From: Acidiferrum sp963764675
Lineage (GTDB): Bacteria; Acidobacteriota; Terriglobia; Acidiferrales; UBA7541
Length of the DNA stretch: 64,000 nt
Direction: 5' to 3'
Assembly (NCBI GenBank): GCA_963764675.1
Contig: CAVXTQ010000005.1
Location: 496,001-560,000, forward strand
Below are positions 1 through 8,382 of this stretch, in pieces. The notes beneath the pieces are model-generated. The model saw only the letters and a program-made list of their open reading frames with translations. It did no database searches and was not told where the DNA came from. The position numbers and the translations under genes were made by a program. Position 1 is the first letter of the stretch, and the number at the start of each line of letters is the position of its first letter.

Positions 1-2781
1 GCCCAGATGGGAAATTCGGGATCGATTGACGGTGTCGTGAAAGATCCATCCGGAGGAATAGTTGCCGAGGCGACGGTCGAGATTTCGTATCCCGTGAGCG
101 GTTACCGACGGGAAACGACTACTGGAACCGATGGGGCGTTTCGCTTCACGAACGTGCCCTTGAACACGTATCACATGGTTATTACCGCTTCCGGCTTCGC
201 GAGCTACACGCAGGATGTTGATGTGCGCTCGAGCGTTCCCCTGAGTGTGGCGATCAGCCTGAAAGTTGGCTCCGCTGCGTCGACCAGCATAACGGTGGAG
301 GCTACGGGTGGTGACCTGGTGGAAAATGAATCGACGTTTCACACCGACGTGGACCGCGGACTCTTCGAGAAGCTCCCGCTGGAAAGCCAGTCGTCGTCCT
401 TGAGCTCGCTCGTTACGCTTTCGACGCCGGGAGTCGCCGCGGATTCGAACGGCCTTTTCCATGGGTTAGGGGATCATGCGGAGAACTCTTTTTCACTGGA
501 CGGCCAGCCAATCACCGACCAGCAAAGCAAGGTTTTCTCGAACCAGATTCCGCTCGATTCGGTTCAATCGTTAGAGGTGATCTCCGGCGCGCCGCCAGCG
601 GAATACGGCGATAAGACGAGCCTGGTGATCAATGTGACGACCCGCTCAGGCCAGGGCCAGACGATTCCTCATGGCAGCGTGACGGCGTCGTACGGGAGCT
701 TCGGCACGTCGAACGTGGGATTTGACTTGGCCTATGGCGGCGAGAAGTGGGGTAACTTTATTGCCGTGGGCGGACTGAACAGCGGCCGGTTCCTCGATCC
801 ACCCGAGTTCACCGTGATGCACGACAAGGGCAACGAGGAAAATGTGTTCGACCGTGTGGACTATCAATTCTCAACCGCGGACTCTCTTCATCTCAATCTG
901 AGCTATACGCGTTCCTGGTTCCAGACGCCCAATTCGTTTGATGCGCAAAATGCGACGCCATGGAACGGAGTGGTCGTTGCGAACAATGGCCTCGATCCTA
1001 TCGGTAATGTTGTGGGTCCCACCGACCAGCGTTCTAAAATCGGAACGTTCAACATCGCGCCGACGTGGAATCACCTGATTGGCCCTACCGCTGTCTTTAC
1101 TCTGGGTGGTTTCGTGCGCCGCGACGCCTACAACTACTACCCAAGCGGCGATCCGTTCGCAGATCTCGGCCCATCGAATCTTCAACAGGAGACCCTTGCT
1201 CAAGATCGGACACTCACCAATGCAGGCGCCCGCGCAAGCTTGTCCTACGTGAAAGGCGCTAACAATGTGAAGGCCGGAATCGTGTATGAGCAAACACTCC
1301 TTACAGAAAATGACCACTTTGGCATCGTCGACCCAACTCTGAATGCACCTTGCTTGGATGGGTCGCCTAATGGGGCACCGGTGTTTGTCGGCAATCCTGG
1401 ACTCAACGATCCGAGTCAATGCGCTACGGCAACGTCCACGAACCCTGCTCTATATCCCACGCCTTTCGTAGCGAATCCTAATTTCGTACCGCTCCTGGGT
1501 TGCATTGACCTCACCAGGCCGACGCCGTCGCCTGCGGACAGTTGCGGCACTACTTCGAGCGTCACTCATTTGTTTCACGGACACACGGATGTGAAACAGC
1601 TCGCTGTCTATGTTCAGGACACGATCACGGTGAAAAGCTGGTCCTTCAACGTGGGAATTCGCGGTGATATCTATCGTGGTTTTACCGGACAGTCTCAGGC
1701 GGAGCCCCGTCTGGGCATTGCCTACAATATTAAGGCTACCAATACAGTCTTTCGCGTTTCTTATGCGCGCACCTTGGAAAGCCCCTTCAACGAAAACCTG
1801 GTACTTTCCAGCAGGGGATGCCAGGACGCGGTTGTCGCCAACCTTTTTGCCGCTACGGGTGAAGGCTGTACGGACCCGAACACCGGGTTGGTTAGCACTG
1901 CAGCCAGCACCCTGCCTGCCGGCTATCGCAACGAGTTCCACGCGGGGTTGCAGCAAGCTTTCGGGAAGTATCTCGTTGTGGACGGCGAGTACATCTGGAA
2001 GTACACCCACAACGCCTACGACTTCAGCATACTCGGCGCGACGCCGGTGACTTTCCCGATCGCGTGGAATAACTCGAAGATCCCGGGCTACGCCATCCGC
2101 GCGAATGTGCCGAACTACCACGGATTGACAGCGCTTGTCGTAATGTCTAGCGTGGCCGCGCGTTTCTTCACTCCTCAAATTGGCGGCGTCGGTGCGGTCC
2201 CCATCACTCCGGGGAGTTTCTCGCCGTTTCGTATTGACCACGACGAGAAATTTAATCTGACGGCCCACGTGCAATACCAGATCTTGAAGCACGGGCCGTG
2301 GGTCGGCTTCAATTGGCGATACGACAGCGGTCTCGTGGCCGGCCCCGTGCCTTGTGCGGGGGGCAACTGCGCCAATGGGCCGGCGGGCAGCGATACGGTA
2401 GTCGACGCGTCGATCTTGAGTCCAGATCAGCAGTTTCAGGCTGGGCTTTTCTGCGGGACAGTTCACGCGACACCTACGACGCCCATCAGTCCCACTTCCA
2501 TCTGCCCTGCATCGCAGTACGGTTCCACACTCCTGCAGATACCGTCTCCGGGATCCGAAGATGACGACCACAATCCGCCCCGAGTGGCCCCACGCAGCTT
2601 GTTTGACATGGCCATCGGGCACGACAACCTCTTTCACGGCGACCGTTTCAAGTGGAGCGCTCGGCTTACGGCGATCAACGTGACGGACAAGACCGCGGCA
2701 TACAACTTTTTGTCCACGTTCAGCGGGACGCACTACGTAACGCCCCGTGCTTTGACGGCCGAACTCGGTTTTCACTTCTAA
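1..2781 (+). CDS. TonB-dependent receptor with carboxypeptidase-like N-terminal domain (Oar-like), 5' end outside window
   Basis: Outer-membrane receptor of the Oar/SusC-like kind common in Acidobacteriota. The reading frame is open from base 1 and the visible protein begins AQMGNSGSIDGVVKD. The AQ looks like the end of a signal peptide, so the true start is probably upstream. The first ~85 residues form a CarboxypepD_reg-type beta sandwich (GSIDGVVKDPSGG, GAFRFTNVP). A plug domain follows (SFSLDGQPITD, VQSLEVISGAPPAEYGDKTS), then a long beta-barrel rich in aromatic and alternating residues. It ends in a terminal Phe (ELGFHF), as outer-membrane barrels do. The substrate is unknown, and no nearby transport gene gives a clue. 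A second receptor of the same type lies at 5300-7912. The family call is strong; the exact start is not visible. Confidence 0.9.
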   Translation, partial: AQMGNSGSIDGVVKDPSGGIVAEATVEISYPVSGYRRETTTGTDGAFRFTNVPLNTYHMVITASGFASYTQDVDVRSSVPLSVAISLKVGSAASTSITVEATGGDLVENESTFHTDVDRGLFEKLPLESQSSSLSSLVTLSTPGVAADSNGLFHGLGDHAENSFSLDGQPITDQQSKVFSNQIPLDSVQSLEVISGAPPAEYGDKTSLVINVTTRSGQGQTIPHGSVTASYGSFGTSNVGFDLAYGGEKWGNFIAVGGLNSGRFLDPPEFTVMHDKGNEENVFDRVDYQFSTADSLHLNLSYTRSWFQTPNSFDAQNATPWNGVVVANNGLDPIGNVVGPTDQRSKIGTFNIAPTWNHLIGPTAVFTLGGFVRRDAYNYYPSGDPFADLGPSNLQQETLAQDRTLTNAGARASLSYVKGANNVKAGIVYEQTLLTENDHFGIVDPTLNAPCLDGSPNGAPVFVGNPGLNDPSQCATATSTNPALYPTPFVANPNFVPLLGCIDLTRPTPSPADSCGTTSSVTHLFHGHTDVKQLAVYVQDTITVKSWSFNVGIRGDIYRGFTGQSQAEPRLGIAYNIKATNTVFRVSYARTLESPFNENLVLSSRGCQDAVVANLFAATGEGCTDPNTGLVSTAASTLPAGYRNEFHAGLQQAFGKYLVVDGEYIWKYTHNAYDFSILGATPVTFPIAWNNSKIPGYAIRANVPNYHGLTALVVMSSVAARFFTPQIGGVGAVPITPGSFSPFRIDHDEKFNLTAHVQYQILKHGPWVGFNWRYDSGLVAGPVPCAGGNCANGPAGSDTVVDASILSPDQQFQAGLFCGTVHATPTTPISPTSICPASQYGSTLLQIPSPGSEDDDHNPPRVAPRSLFDMAIGHDNLFHGDRFKWSARLTAINVTDKTAAYNFLSTFSGTHYVTPRALTAELGFHF

Positions 2782-2898
2782 AACTGACACTGACGGGAAA
2801 GCGCTCCGCGAGGATTTAGCTTGGAAAGCCTCGCGGGGCTTCTCGACCTGTGAAAGAGGGCACAAGAGCCAGGGCAAATGAAGTCTCGTAGGTGATCC

Positions 2899-3342
2899 AT
2901 GGCAATCCAGATCAGATCATTGGCCAATAGCGCAGAACGGCGAAGCACCGCGGTTGTCCGGATCGTCATCTGGGTCTGCGTCTTGTTATTTCCACTTCTA
3001 GAGGGTCCTACAACACGGTCGCAAGCTCAGGTCAAGCCGTCCCGCGAAACAAGTGACCAATTCCGTTTCAAAGTCACAGACTCCGAGAACGATCTTCCCA
3101 TTCCAGGGGCTACTGTCTCTCTCCTCTATTGGCGCAAAAAAGATTCTGCTGAAGAGAAGAAGGAAATCGAACTCAAAACGGACAAGAACGGGATTGCAGA
3201 ATTTCCAAGAGTGACGGCCGAAAAATTTGCAGCCAGCGTAATCGTCAAGGGTTACAAATCATGCTGGCGTTGGATTCGGTCGAATGGTTCAGAAGAGTTG
3301 ATTCGGATGAGGCTTGAGAAATGGGCAAGCACGCCCAAATAG
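2899..3342 (+). CDS. Small secreted protein with Ig-like/carboxypeptidase-regulatory fold
   Basis: 147 residues. A basic N-region is followed by a hydrophobic stretch (IVIWVCVLLFPLLEG) and AQVKP, which reads as a signal peptide. The mature part has the pattern of a CarboxypepD_reg or Cna-B-like sandwich (PIPGATVSLLYW, TDKNGIAEFPRVTAEKFAASVIVKGY), the same module found at the N-terminus of the receptors on either side. Its 3' end overlaps the MarR-like gene by 22 bases, so the two are probably co-transcribed and translationally coupled. No enzymatic motif is visible. It may be a stand-alone adhesion or receptor-accessory domain. The function is unknown and the call rests on the sequence pattern only. 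Confidence 0.6.
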   Translation: MAIQIRSLANSAERRSTAVVRIVIWVCVLLFPLLEGPTTRSQAQVKPSRETSDQFRFKVTDSENDLPIPGATVSLLYWRKKDSAEEKKEIELKTDKNGIAEFPRVTAEKFAASVIVKGYKSCWRWIRSNGSEELIRMRLEKWASTPK

Positions 3343-4100
3343 AACCGAGCCGAAAGGTCGTGAGCGTTTTTGTCGCAACCTCGCGTAGAGGCTTGTCCAA
3401 GCCGCTGAGAGTCCAGGAATGGCGAAAGGATATTCTGACATCTTGGCTGTTCCAAACTTGCATAAAGCTACAGACTTCTCTCGACCGCCGCTTCCTGAGA
3501 TTTGGGATGACGGTGCAAGAAGCAAGCGTGCTCCTTCGCTGCGTGGAAGCCAGGAGAATAACGCCAGGACAACTCGCGATTGCTCTGGGAAGAGATAAAG
3601 GCAAGATCACGCGGTTTGTCGATCGTCTTGAGTCAAGCCGTTTGCTTACACGCGATATCGACCAACGCGACCGGAGGTTTTCGATCCTCAAACCCACAGC
3701 GAAGGGAAAACAGGTAGCTCGGGTGCTTGTATCTGTCTTCGACAGCATTCGAAAAGAACTCTTCGCAGGAATATTGGATAGCGATGTCCGTCGGCTAGGC
3801 AAGATGTTGCCACAGCTGCACAAGAACGCGGTCCATGTTGGGGCTCGGCATCGCTGCGACGCAGTGCGGGGACGCAGGCGGATTGGAAGCCACGGGATGA
3901 AAGTGGGAGGCCCACAGACAAGTCAACCTCAAATCGCCGCGGGCATTTCGGCTCCTTCCCCTAACGGGCACGCGACCAACACAGTTCCTTTTGAACAGGA
4001 AGGTCATGAAAGTGAACCGATCCGGCATGAGCACAGCAGCAAAGAAAATACCACTCAGCGAAAGCCTGTGGAAGAACACACGGAGTTGGTTTTGAAATGA
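3321..4100 (+). CDS. MarR-family transcriptional regulator with long polar tail
   Basis: 259 residues. The central part (about 30-170) has the MarR winged-helix pattern: an alpha-helical entry (SWLFQTCIKLQTSLDRRF), a helix-turn-helix (ITPGQLAIALGRDKGKITRFVDRLESSRLLTRD), and the wing (DQRDRRFSILKPTAKGKQ) that precedes the dimerisation helices. MarR proteins are usually ~140-180 residues. This one carries ~85 extra C-terminal residues rich in Gly, Ser, Pro, Glu and His that look disordered. The start overlaps the preceding secreted-protein gene and the stop overlaps the next ATG (ATGA), so it sits in the middle of a tight three-gene unit. It probably controls this unit; the ligand is unknown. 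Confidence 0.75.
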   Translation: MGKHAQIEPSRKVVSVFVATSRRGLSKPLRVQEWRKDILTSWLFQTCIKLQTSLDRRFLRFGMTVQEASVLLRCVEARRITPGQLAIALGRDKGKITRFVDRLESSRLLTRDIDQRDRRFSILKPTAKGKQVARVLVSVFDSIRKELFAGILDSDVRRLGKMLPQLHKNAVHVGARHRCDAVRGRRRIGSHGMKVGGPQTSQPQIAAGISAPSPNGHATNTVPFEQEGHESEPIRHEHSSKENTTQRKPVEEHTELVLK

Positions 4101-4942
4101 AACATGTATTTCACATTCTATCGAAGATCCAGTACACAGGAAGTCCGCGGACGGCACGGAATCCTGCTGATGTGGTTCGTCGCCTGCTTGTCTTTATCAC
4201 GACCGGAACATTGTTCTTGCCTGCGCTGGCAAGCGCTACCTCCGTGGTCGCGCTAATCGATAAGACGAACCACCGCGTGGTGATTGCAGCCGATTGTCGC
4301 GTAAATCGTCAACTTGCTTCCGTTTCAGAGTGCAAGATCATCGCCGAACCTGGTTGCACAGTTGCAATGGCGGGTCTCTACGAGGAGAAAACAACTGCTT
4401 TCCATTTGCGGCAACTTGCCGACGCCGCATGCCGGTACCCTGGTGACCTACGGGCGAAGGCGGAAGCGTTTCTCCGGTTTTCAAGGATTCCATACGAACG
4501 AGCGATTCGTCGCATTCGCGATGCAGATCCAAACGACTTCGGCCGGACGGTAGAAAACAAGGCAACCGAAGTAATTTTCGCGGGCATCCAAAATGGGCAT
4601 ATTGCGCTGATCATCAGAGGCCTGGTGGTCAATTCAGCAGGGAGAATCAGTGTGGAGCGTTCCGAGAGCACTGCTCCGTCCTACGCGCGGGTCGGATATT
4701 TTCTGGGTCTCAATGGCCACATCCGCGCTCACGTCAAGTCTCATCCGGATTGGGCGAAAGGGGACTACATCAAGCTCGCCCATCGATTCGTCGAGATGGA
4801 GGTCGAGGCACACCCGGATTTAGCAGGCCCTCCTATCTCAGAGCTGGAAATTGACGAAGAAGGGCATGTTCACTGGCTGGACAAAGGTGCCTGCGATAGT
4901 CGTGAATCGAAAGGAACTACTCGCGAGACAAGTGGGAATTAG
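4097..4942 (+). CDS. Secreted proteasome-like Ntn-hydrolase
   Basis: 281 residues. A long basic N-region ends in RR, followed by a hydrophobic core (LLVFITTGTLFLPALASA) and a signal-peptidase I motif A-S-A at residues 45-47. The next residue, Thr48, opens TSVVALIDKTNHRVVIAADCR, which matches the proteasome beta-subunit start (Thr-x-VAI...VVLAADxR). Counting Thr48 as 1, Asp falls at 19 and Lys at 33 (SECKII); proteasomes use Thr1, Asp17 and Lys33. So the catalytic triad appears present, and the nucleophile would be freed by export rather than by autolysis. The start overlaps the stop of the MarR gene (ATGA). No ring partner, ATPase or tag gene is nearby. The fold call is inferred from the N-terminal motif; the remainder is diverged and the substrate is unknown. 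Confidence 0.6.
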   Translation: MKHVFHILSKIQYTGSPRTARNPADVVRRLLVFITTGTLFLPALASATSVVALIDKTNHRVVIAADCRVNRQLASVSECKIIAEPGCTVAMAGLYEEKTTAFHLRQLADAACRYPGDLRAKAEAFLRFSRIPYERAIRRIRDADPNDFGRTVENKATEVIFAGIQNGHIALIIRGLVVNSAGRISVERSESTAPSYARVGYFLGLNGHIRAHVKSHPDWAKGDYIKLAHRFVEMEVEAHPDLAGPPISELEIDEEGHVHWLDKGACDSRESKGTTRETSGN

Positions 4943-4960
4943 CCTTTAGCTAGGCAGAAA

Positions 4961-5010
4961 CATCCTTGGGAAACCGCGACCTGGCCGATAACCAGGCTGT
5001 TTTGGCGTCA
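4961..5010 (-). pseudogene. Decayed fragment of the 2Fe-2S ferredoxin gene found at 7966-8340
   Basis: About 50 bases match, with few mismatches, the stretch at 8266-8310 that encodes the N-terminal cysteine region of the ferredoxin on the same strand. Shared blocks include CATCCTTGG, AAACCGCGA, CTGGCC and ATAAC. A 2-base indel breaks the frame and nothing else of the gene remains. The rest of the 4943-5299 interval shows no other supported feature. The fragment suggests that the locus was once duplicated or rearranged around the intervening receptor gene. Confidence 0.6.
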
Positions 5011-5299
5011 CCGGAATGTGCTCCCGATACAGTCTCATTGGCTAGCGAGCCTTGAGATTTAGGCTTGGCGGTGTCTAGGAGTATGAAAAGGACGACATGC
5101 ACTTGAGCGGAGGAGCTTTACACCAGGCAAGCCTCGTTCAGTTCGTACGCAGAGTTGGCCAAAAGATGAAGCACATACTTCAACGGGTTTTGGGAAGAGA
5201 AGCGTTGTCCGGGTTAAAGTGCTCTATGGGTACTAGGGCCCTATCTGCAGATAACATGTACACGTTGGCCTATCCTGATTTCCTGGTTGAGCCCAAAGA

Positions 5300-7912
5300 A
5301 TGAATCAGTCTCCGGATCTCTGGCGCCTCACAAGGCTTACGTACGACCGCGATGGCGTTTCGGCTCGGCCTCAGCAATGGTTCTTGCCATTGGCAGGCGC
5401 ACTTTTCTTTCTCTTCACACCGCTTGTCGCGTTTGCCCAGAAGGCGTCCAACGCCGCGAACCGTCCTGGCACCTCTCTGAAAGGTACAGTTACTACACAA
5501 AATGGTGACGTACTGGCGGGAGCTACCGTAAAGCTCGCCAAGAATCCACCCATAGGTGTTCCGGCAACCGCCGAAACTGACGAGAACGGGCACTACGAAT
5601 TCCACAACATGCAGTCGGGAAACTACTCGATTTCTGTCCAGGGCGCGGGCTTCAAAAGAATCGAAAAAGCAGTCCTCCTGAAAGACGGAGAACAGAGCGT
5701 TGAGAATTTCAGTCTCGATGTCGCGACCGTCGTGGAGACCGTGCAGGTGACGGGAATGGCGACGATCATGTCCACCGAGAGCTCCTCCGCCCCAGTCTCT
5801 GTTATTACCAACACGCAGTTGGTTACGTTGCCCACTCAACAGGAACAAGTAAAGGAAGTAATTCCCCTAACCGCAGGCGTGGTGCGGACGCTCGACAGCA
5901 AACTCGTATTCAAAGGCTCGGACGAGAATCAAAGCCTCCTGATCATTAATTCGACGCGGAACACCGACCCGGTCACCGGCAGCTTTGGCATCACCGTGCC
6001 GACCGATGCGGTCGAGTCTTTTGCGGTCTACAAGACACCTTACGACTCAAGCCTCGGGAGTTTTTCCGGTGGGTTGACCACTATCGCAACGAAATCTCCC
6101 GCTGATAGCTTGGACTTCAATGTCACCAAGCTCGGAATCACAGTTTTGGGAAAAAATGGCCACATGTCTGGACTGGGCGGCGCAAATCCCTCCATCACCT
6201 TCGACGTCCCTTTGATCGCTCACAAATTACTCGTCTCGGAAGCCTTCCAGTATGAGATGAAGAAAACCACCGTGGAAGGTTTGCCCTGGCCGTATGACAT
6301 CAGCAAGAAGCAAGGGTTTAATTCGTATTCGACAGTGGAGGCGATTCTCGGGACGAACCACCTGTTGACGTTGACCGTGAATGCATTTCCGTTGCGAACG
6401 GACCATATCGACATCAGTGCACTGATTCCGCAGCCCGCCTCCAACAGCTTGAATCAGAGCGGCGTGGCAATCGCCCTGTCGGATCGATACGAGTTCGCGT
6501 CCCACGCCGTCCTTTCCACCGTGGGGCAATACACGCGATTCGACAGCAATGCCCACGGGTATGGCCCGGAGGACATGCTGATCACTCCGCAAGGCTATGG
6601 CGAGAATTACTTCAACACGTGGTCCCGTCGCGCCAAGGAGTTTCAGTTCCTCTCAACGTACGAGTTCTCGAGGAAAGAGTGGCACGGCTCCCATGAAATT
6701 CGCGTGGGCGTGGATATCGACTGGCGGAGTTTTTTTGGAACCACGGAATCGCATCCCATTCAAATTCTGAGAGCGGATAATTCGCTCGCGGAAACGGTCA
6801 ATTTTAGCTCCGTCCCTGCGCAAACGCCTTCCGATAGCATTTTTGCCGAGTTCGTGCAGGACCATTGGCTGTTGAATTCGCATGTTAGCGCCGATCTGGG
6901 ACTCCGCCTGAGCACGGAAACTACCGGCCGGCCAGCGGGTGCGGCTCCGCGGGTGGGGTTGGCCTACGCGCCCGGCAAGGATGAAAAGACGGTCATTCGC
7001 GCCGGCGCAGGTATGTTTTATGGCGCGCTTCCGCTGCTCGCTGCCAATTGGGCGGACAACCCCGCTCGAACGGTGACTCAATTCAATACCTCCGGCGTGC
7101 CGATTGCGCCTCCCGTCACCTACACCAACGTCTACACGGCAGGTCTGAATCCGCTGGCTTCCCCGGTCCTGCCCGCCCAACCGAATACCACACCCCGCAA
7201 CGTTACCTGGAATGTCGGCGCGGTTCGGGAATTGCGCAAGAATATGAAGCTCGATGTGAGCTACCTCAACAGCCGCACAAGCTATCTTTTCGTGGTGGAG
7301 CCGTTCACCGCGGTAGCGCCAACGGACGAGTCTTTCATGGGGCTCACCAACACAGGCTCCTCCGAGTATCACGAACTGGAAGCTTCCGTGCACTACACCT
7401 TTGGCGATAGCGATCAGTTCAAAGCTTCTTACATCTGGAGCCACGCTCGCGGCGACCTCAACAATCTTTCCAACGTCATGATCCCCTTCGCCGCGCCCGT
7501 TTTCCGCCCCAACGTGTACGGCATTCTGGCTTCCGATATTCCAAATCGCCTTATCACTTGGGGAATTTTCGCCCTGCCATGGAAGATTACTTTCAGTCCG
7601 CTGGTCGACGTCCACTCCGGCTTTCCCTACTCGTCGGTCGACGTCACCCAGCAGTATGTGGGCGCACCGAACGAGCTGCGATTCCCGAGGTTTTTCTCAC
7701 TCGACCTCAAGGCGTATCGCACATTTCGGATACCGTTCTGGAAAGGCAAGAACGGGAAAGACCATCACTTCCGCCTCGGAGTCTACTCGCTGAACGCTAC
7801 CAATCATGGGAATTTCAGCACGGTCTACAACGACGTGGCCTCTCCCGACTATGGCAAGTTTGTCGGACTTCTCTACCGCCACGAAGGCATGACCCTCGAC
7901 TTTGTCGACTGA
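5300..7912 (+). CDS. TonB-dependent receptor with carboxypeptidase-like N-terminal domain
   Basis: 870 residues. After ~30 N-terminal residues a hydrophobic segment (WFLPLAGALFFLFTPLVAFAQ) forms the signal peptide. Residues ~57-135 are a CarboxypepD_reg sandwich (LKGTVTTQNGDVLAGATVKL, TDENGHYEFHNMQSGNYSISV). The plug follows, starting near VVETVQVTGMA, then the beta-barrel. This receptor is shorter than the one at the left edge, and its plug is less typical because no clear TonB box is visible. It stands alone on the plus strand, upstream of a convergent ferredoxin/metal-ATPase unit that ends 54 bases beyond its stop. Whether it carries a metal complex is only a guess from that neighbourhood. 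The family call is firm; the ligand is unknown. Confidence 0.88.
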   Translation: MNQSPDLWRLTRLTYDRDGVSARPQQWFLPLAGALFFLFTPLVAFAQKASNAANRPGTSLKGTVTTQNGDVLAGATVKLAKNPPIGVPATAETDENGHYEFHNMQSGNYSISVQGAGFKRIEKAVLLKDGEQSVENFSLDVATVVETVQVTGMATIMSTESSSAPVSVITNTQLVTLPTQQEQVKEVIPLTAGVVRTLDSKLVFKGSDENQSLLIINSTRNTDPVTGSFGITVPTDAVESFAVYKTPYDSSLGSFSGGLTTIATKSPADSLDFNVTKLGITVLGKNGHMSGLGGANPSITFDVPLIAHKLLVSEAFQYEMKKTTVEGLPWPYDISKKQGFNSYSTVEAILGTNHLLTLTVNAFPLRTDHIDISALIPQPASNSLNQSGVAIALSDRYEFASHAVLSTVGQYTRFDSNAHGYGPEDMLITPQGYGENYFNTWSRRAKEFQFLSTYEFSRKEWHGSHEIRVGVDIDWRSFFGTTESHPIQILRADNSLAETVNFSSVPAQTPSDSIFAEFVQDHWLLNSHVSADLGLRLSTETTGRPAGAAPRVGLAYAPGKDEKTVIRAGAGMFYGALPLLAANWADNPARTVTQFNTSGVPIAPPVTYTNVYTAGLNPLASPVLPAQPNTTPRNVTWNVGAVRELRKNMKLDVSYLNSRTSYLFVVEPFTAVAPTDESFMGLTNTGSSEYHELEASVHYTFGDSDQFKASYIWSHARGDLNNLSNVMIPFAAPVFRPNVYGILASDIPNRLITWGIFALPWKITFSPLVDVHSGFPYSSVDVTQQYVGAPNELRFPRFFSLDLKAYRTFRIPFWKGKNGKDHHFRLGVYSLNATNHGNFSTVYNDVASPDYGKFVGLLYRHEGMTLDFVD

Positions 7913-7965
7913 GCCATTTCCGAGACCGCCTGCAAACTTCCGCGCACATAAGGGCGACAACTCCG

Positions 7966-8340
7966 TCAACGGAATGGATTCAAGGTGTGTTGACGAAATT
8001 CACTCGGGAGGGGTAGTAGCTCACCCGCGTCTCTCGACCGACTTGCCCAGTCAACCAAAGCCCGATACTGCTCGAATTCAGTAAATCCCCCGAGCCACAA
8101 GGTGCCGCTTTCGTCTGAGATGGTGACTACGTTCGGCAAGTCGCATGGTCCCAGACAGCCACTGATCGTGAGCTGAACCCGTTTCAGCAACCCTCTGGCG
8201 CGCCACTCCTTCTTGAGCCAATCTACCGGTACGGGAGGTCTGCCGTTCGCAGTGTTCCCGCAACAGCATCCTTGGCAAACCGCGATCTGGCCAATAACTA
8301 GCCGTTTTGTGGCCAGCGAAAACTTGTCGTTCTGATTCAT
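7966..8340 (-). CDS. Thioredoxin-like [2Fe-2S] ferredoxin
   Basis: About 124 residues. The N-terminal part carries a cysteine cluster (VCQGCCCGNT) and the middle a second one (SGCLGPCDLPNVV), the four-cysteine layout of thioredoxin-fold 2Fe-2S ferredoxins, small proteins often annotated '(2Fe-2S) ferredoxin domain' beside metal or cobalamin genes. The ATG at 8340 follows AAGGTGAG; a GTG two codons upstream is less likely. It lies 42 bases downstream of the P-type ATPase stop on the same strand, so it is probably the last gene of the metal unit and may supply electrons for, or sense, metal or redox stress. A broken copy of its 5' part lies at 4961-5010. Confidence 0.75.
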   Translation of the reverse strand: MNQNDKFSLATKRLVIGQIAVCQGCCCGNTANGRPPVPVDWLKKEWRARGLLKRVQLTISGCLGPCDLPNVVTISDESGTLWLGGFTEFEQYRALVDWASRSRDAGELLPLPSEFRQHTLNPFR

Positions 8341-8382
8341 GCTCACCTTGCAGCGGCCTGCGCGTCCACCCGCTCCCGTTTT

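Noticed and set aside
1450..2877. A 475-codon minus-strand frame opposite the first receptor gene.
   Set aside because: Arg/Val-rich shadow without motifs; the receptor reads through it.
5097..5303. A 68-codon frame just before the second receptor.
   Set aside because: No recognisable motif, overlaps the receptor start, and could be chance; kept out of the feature list.
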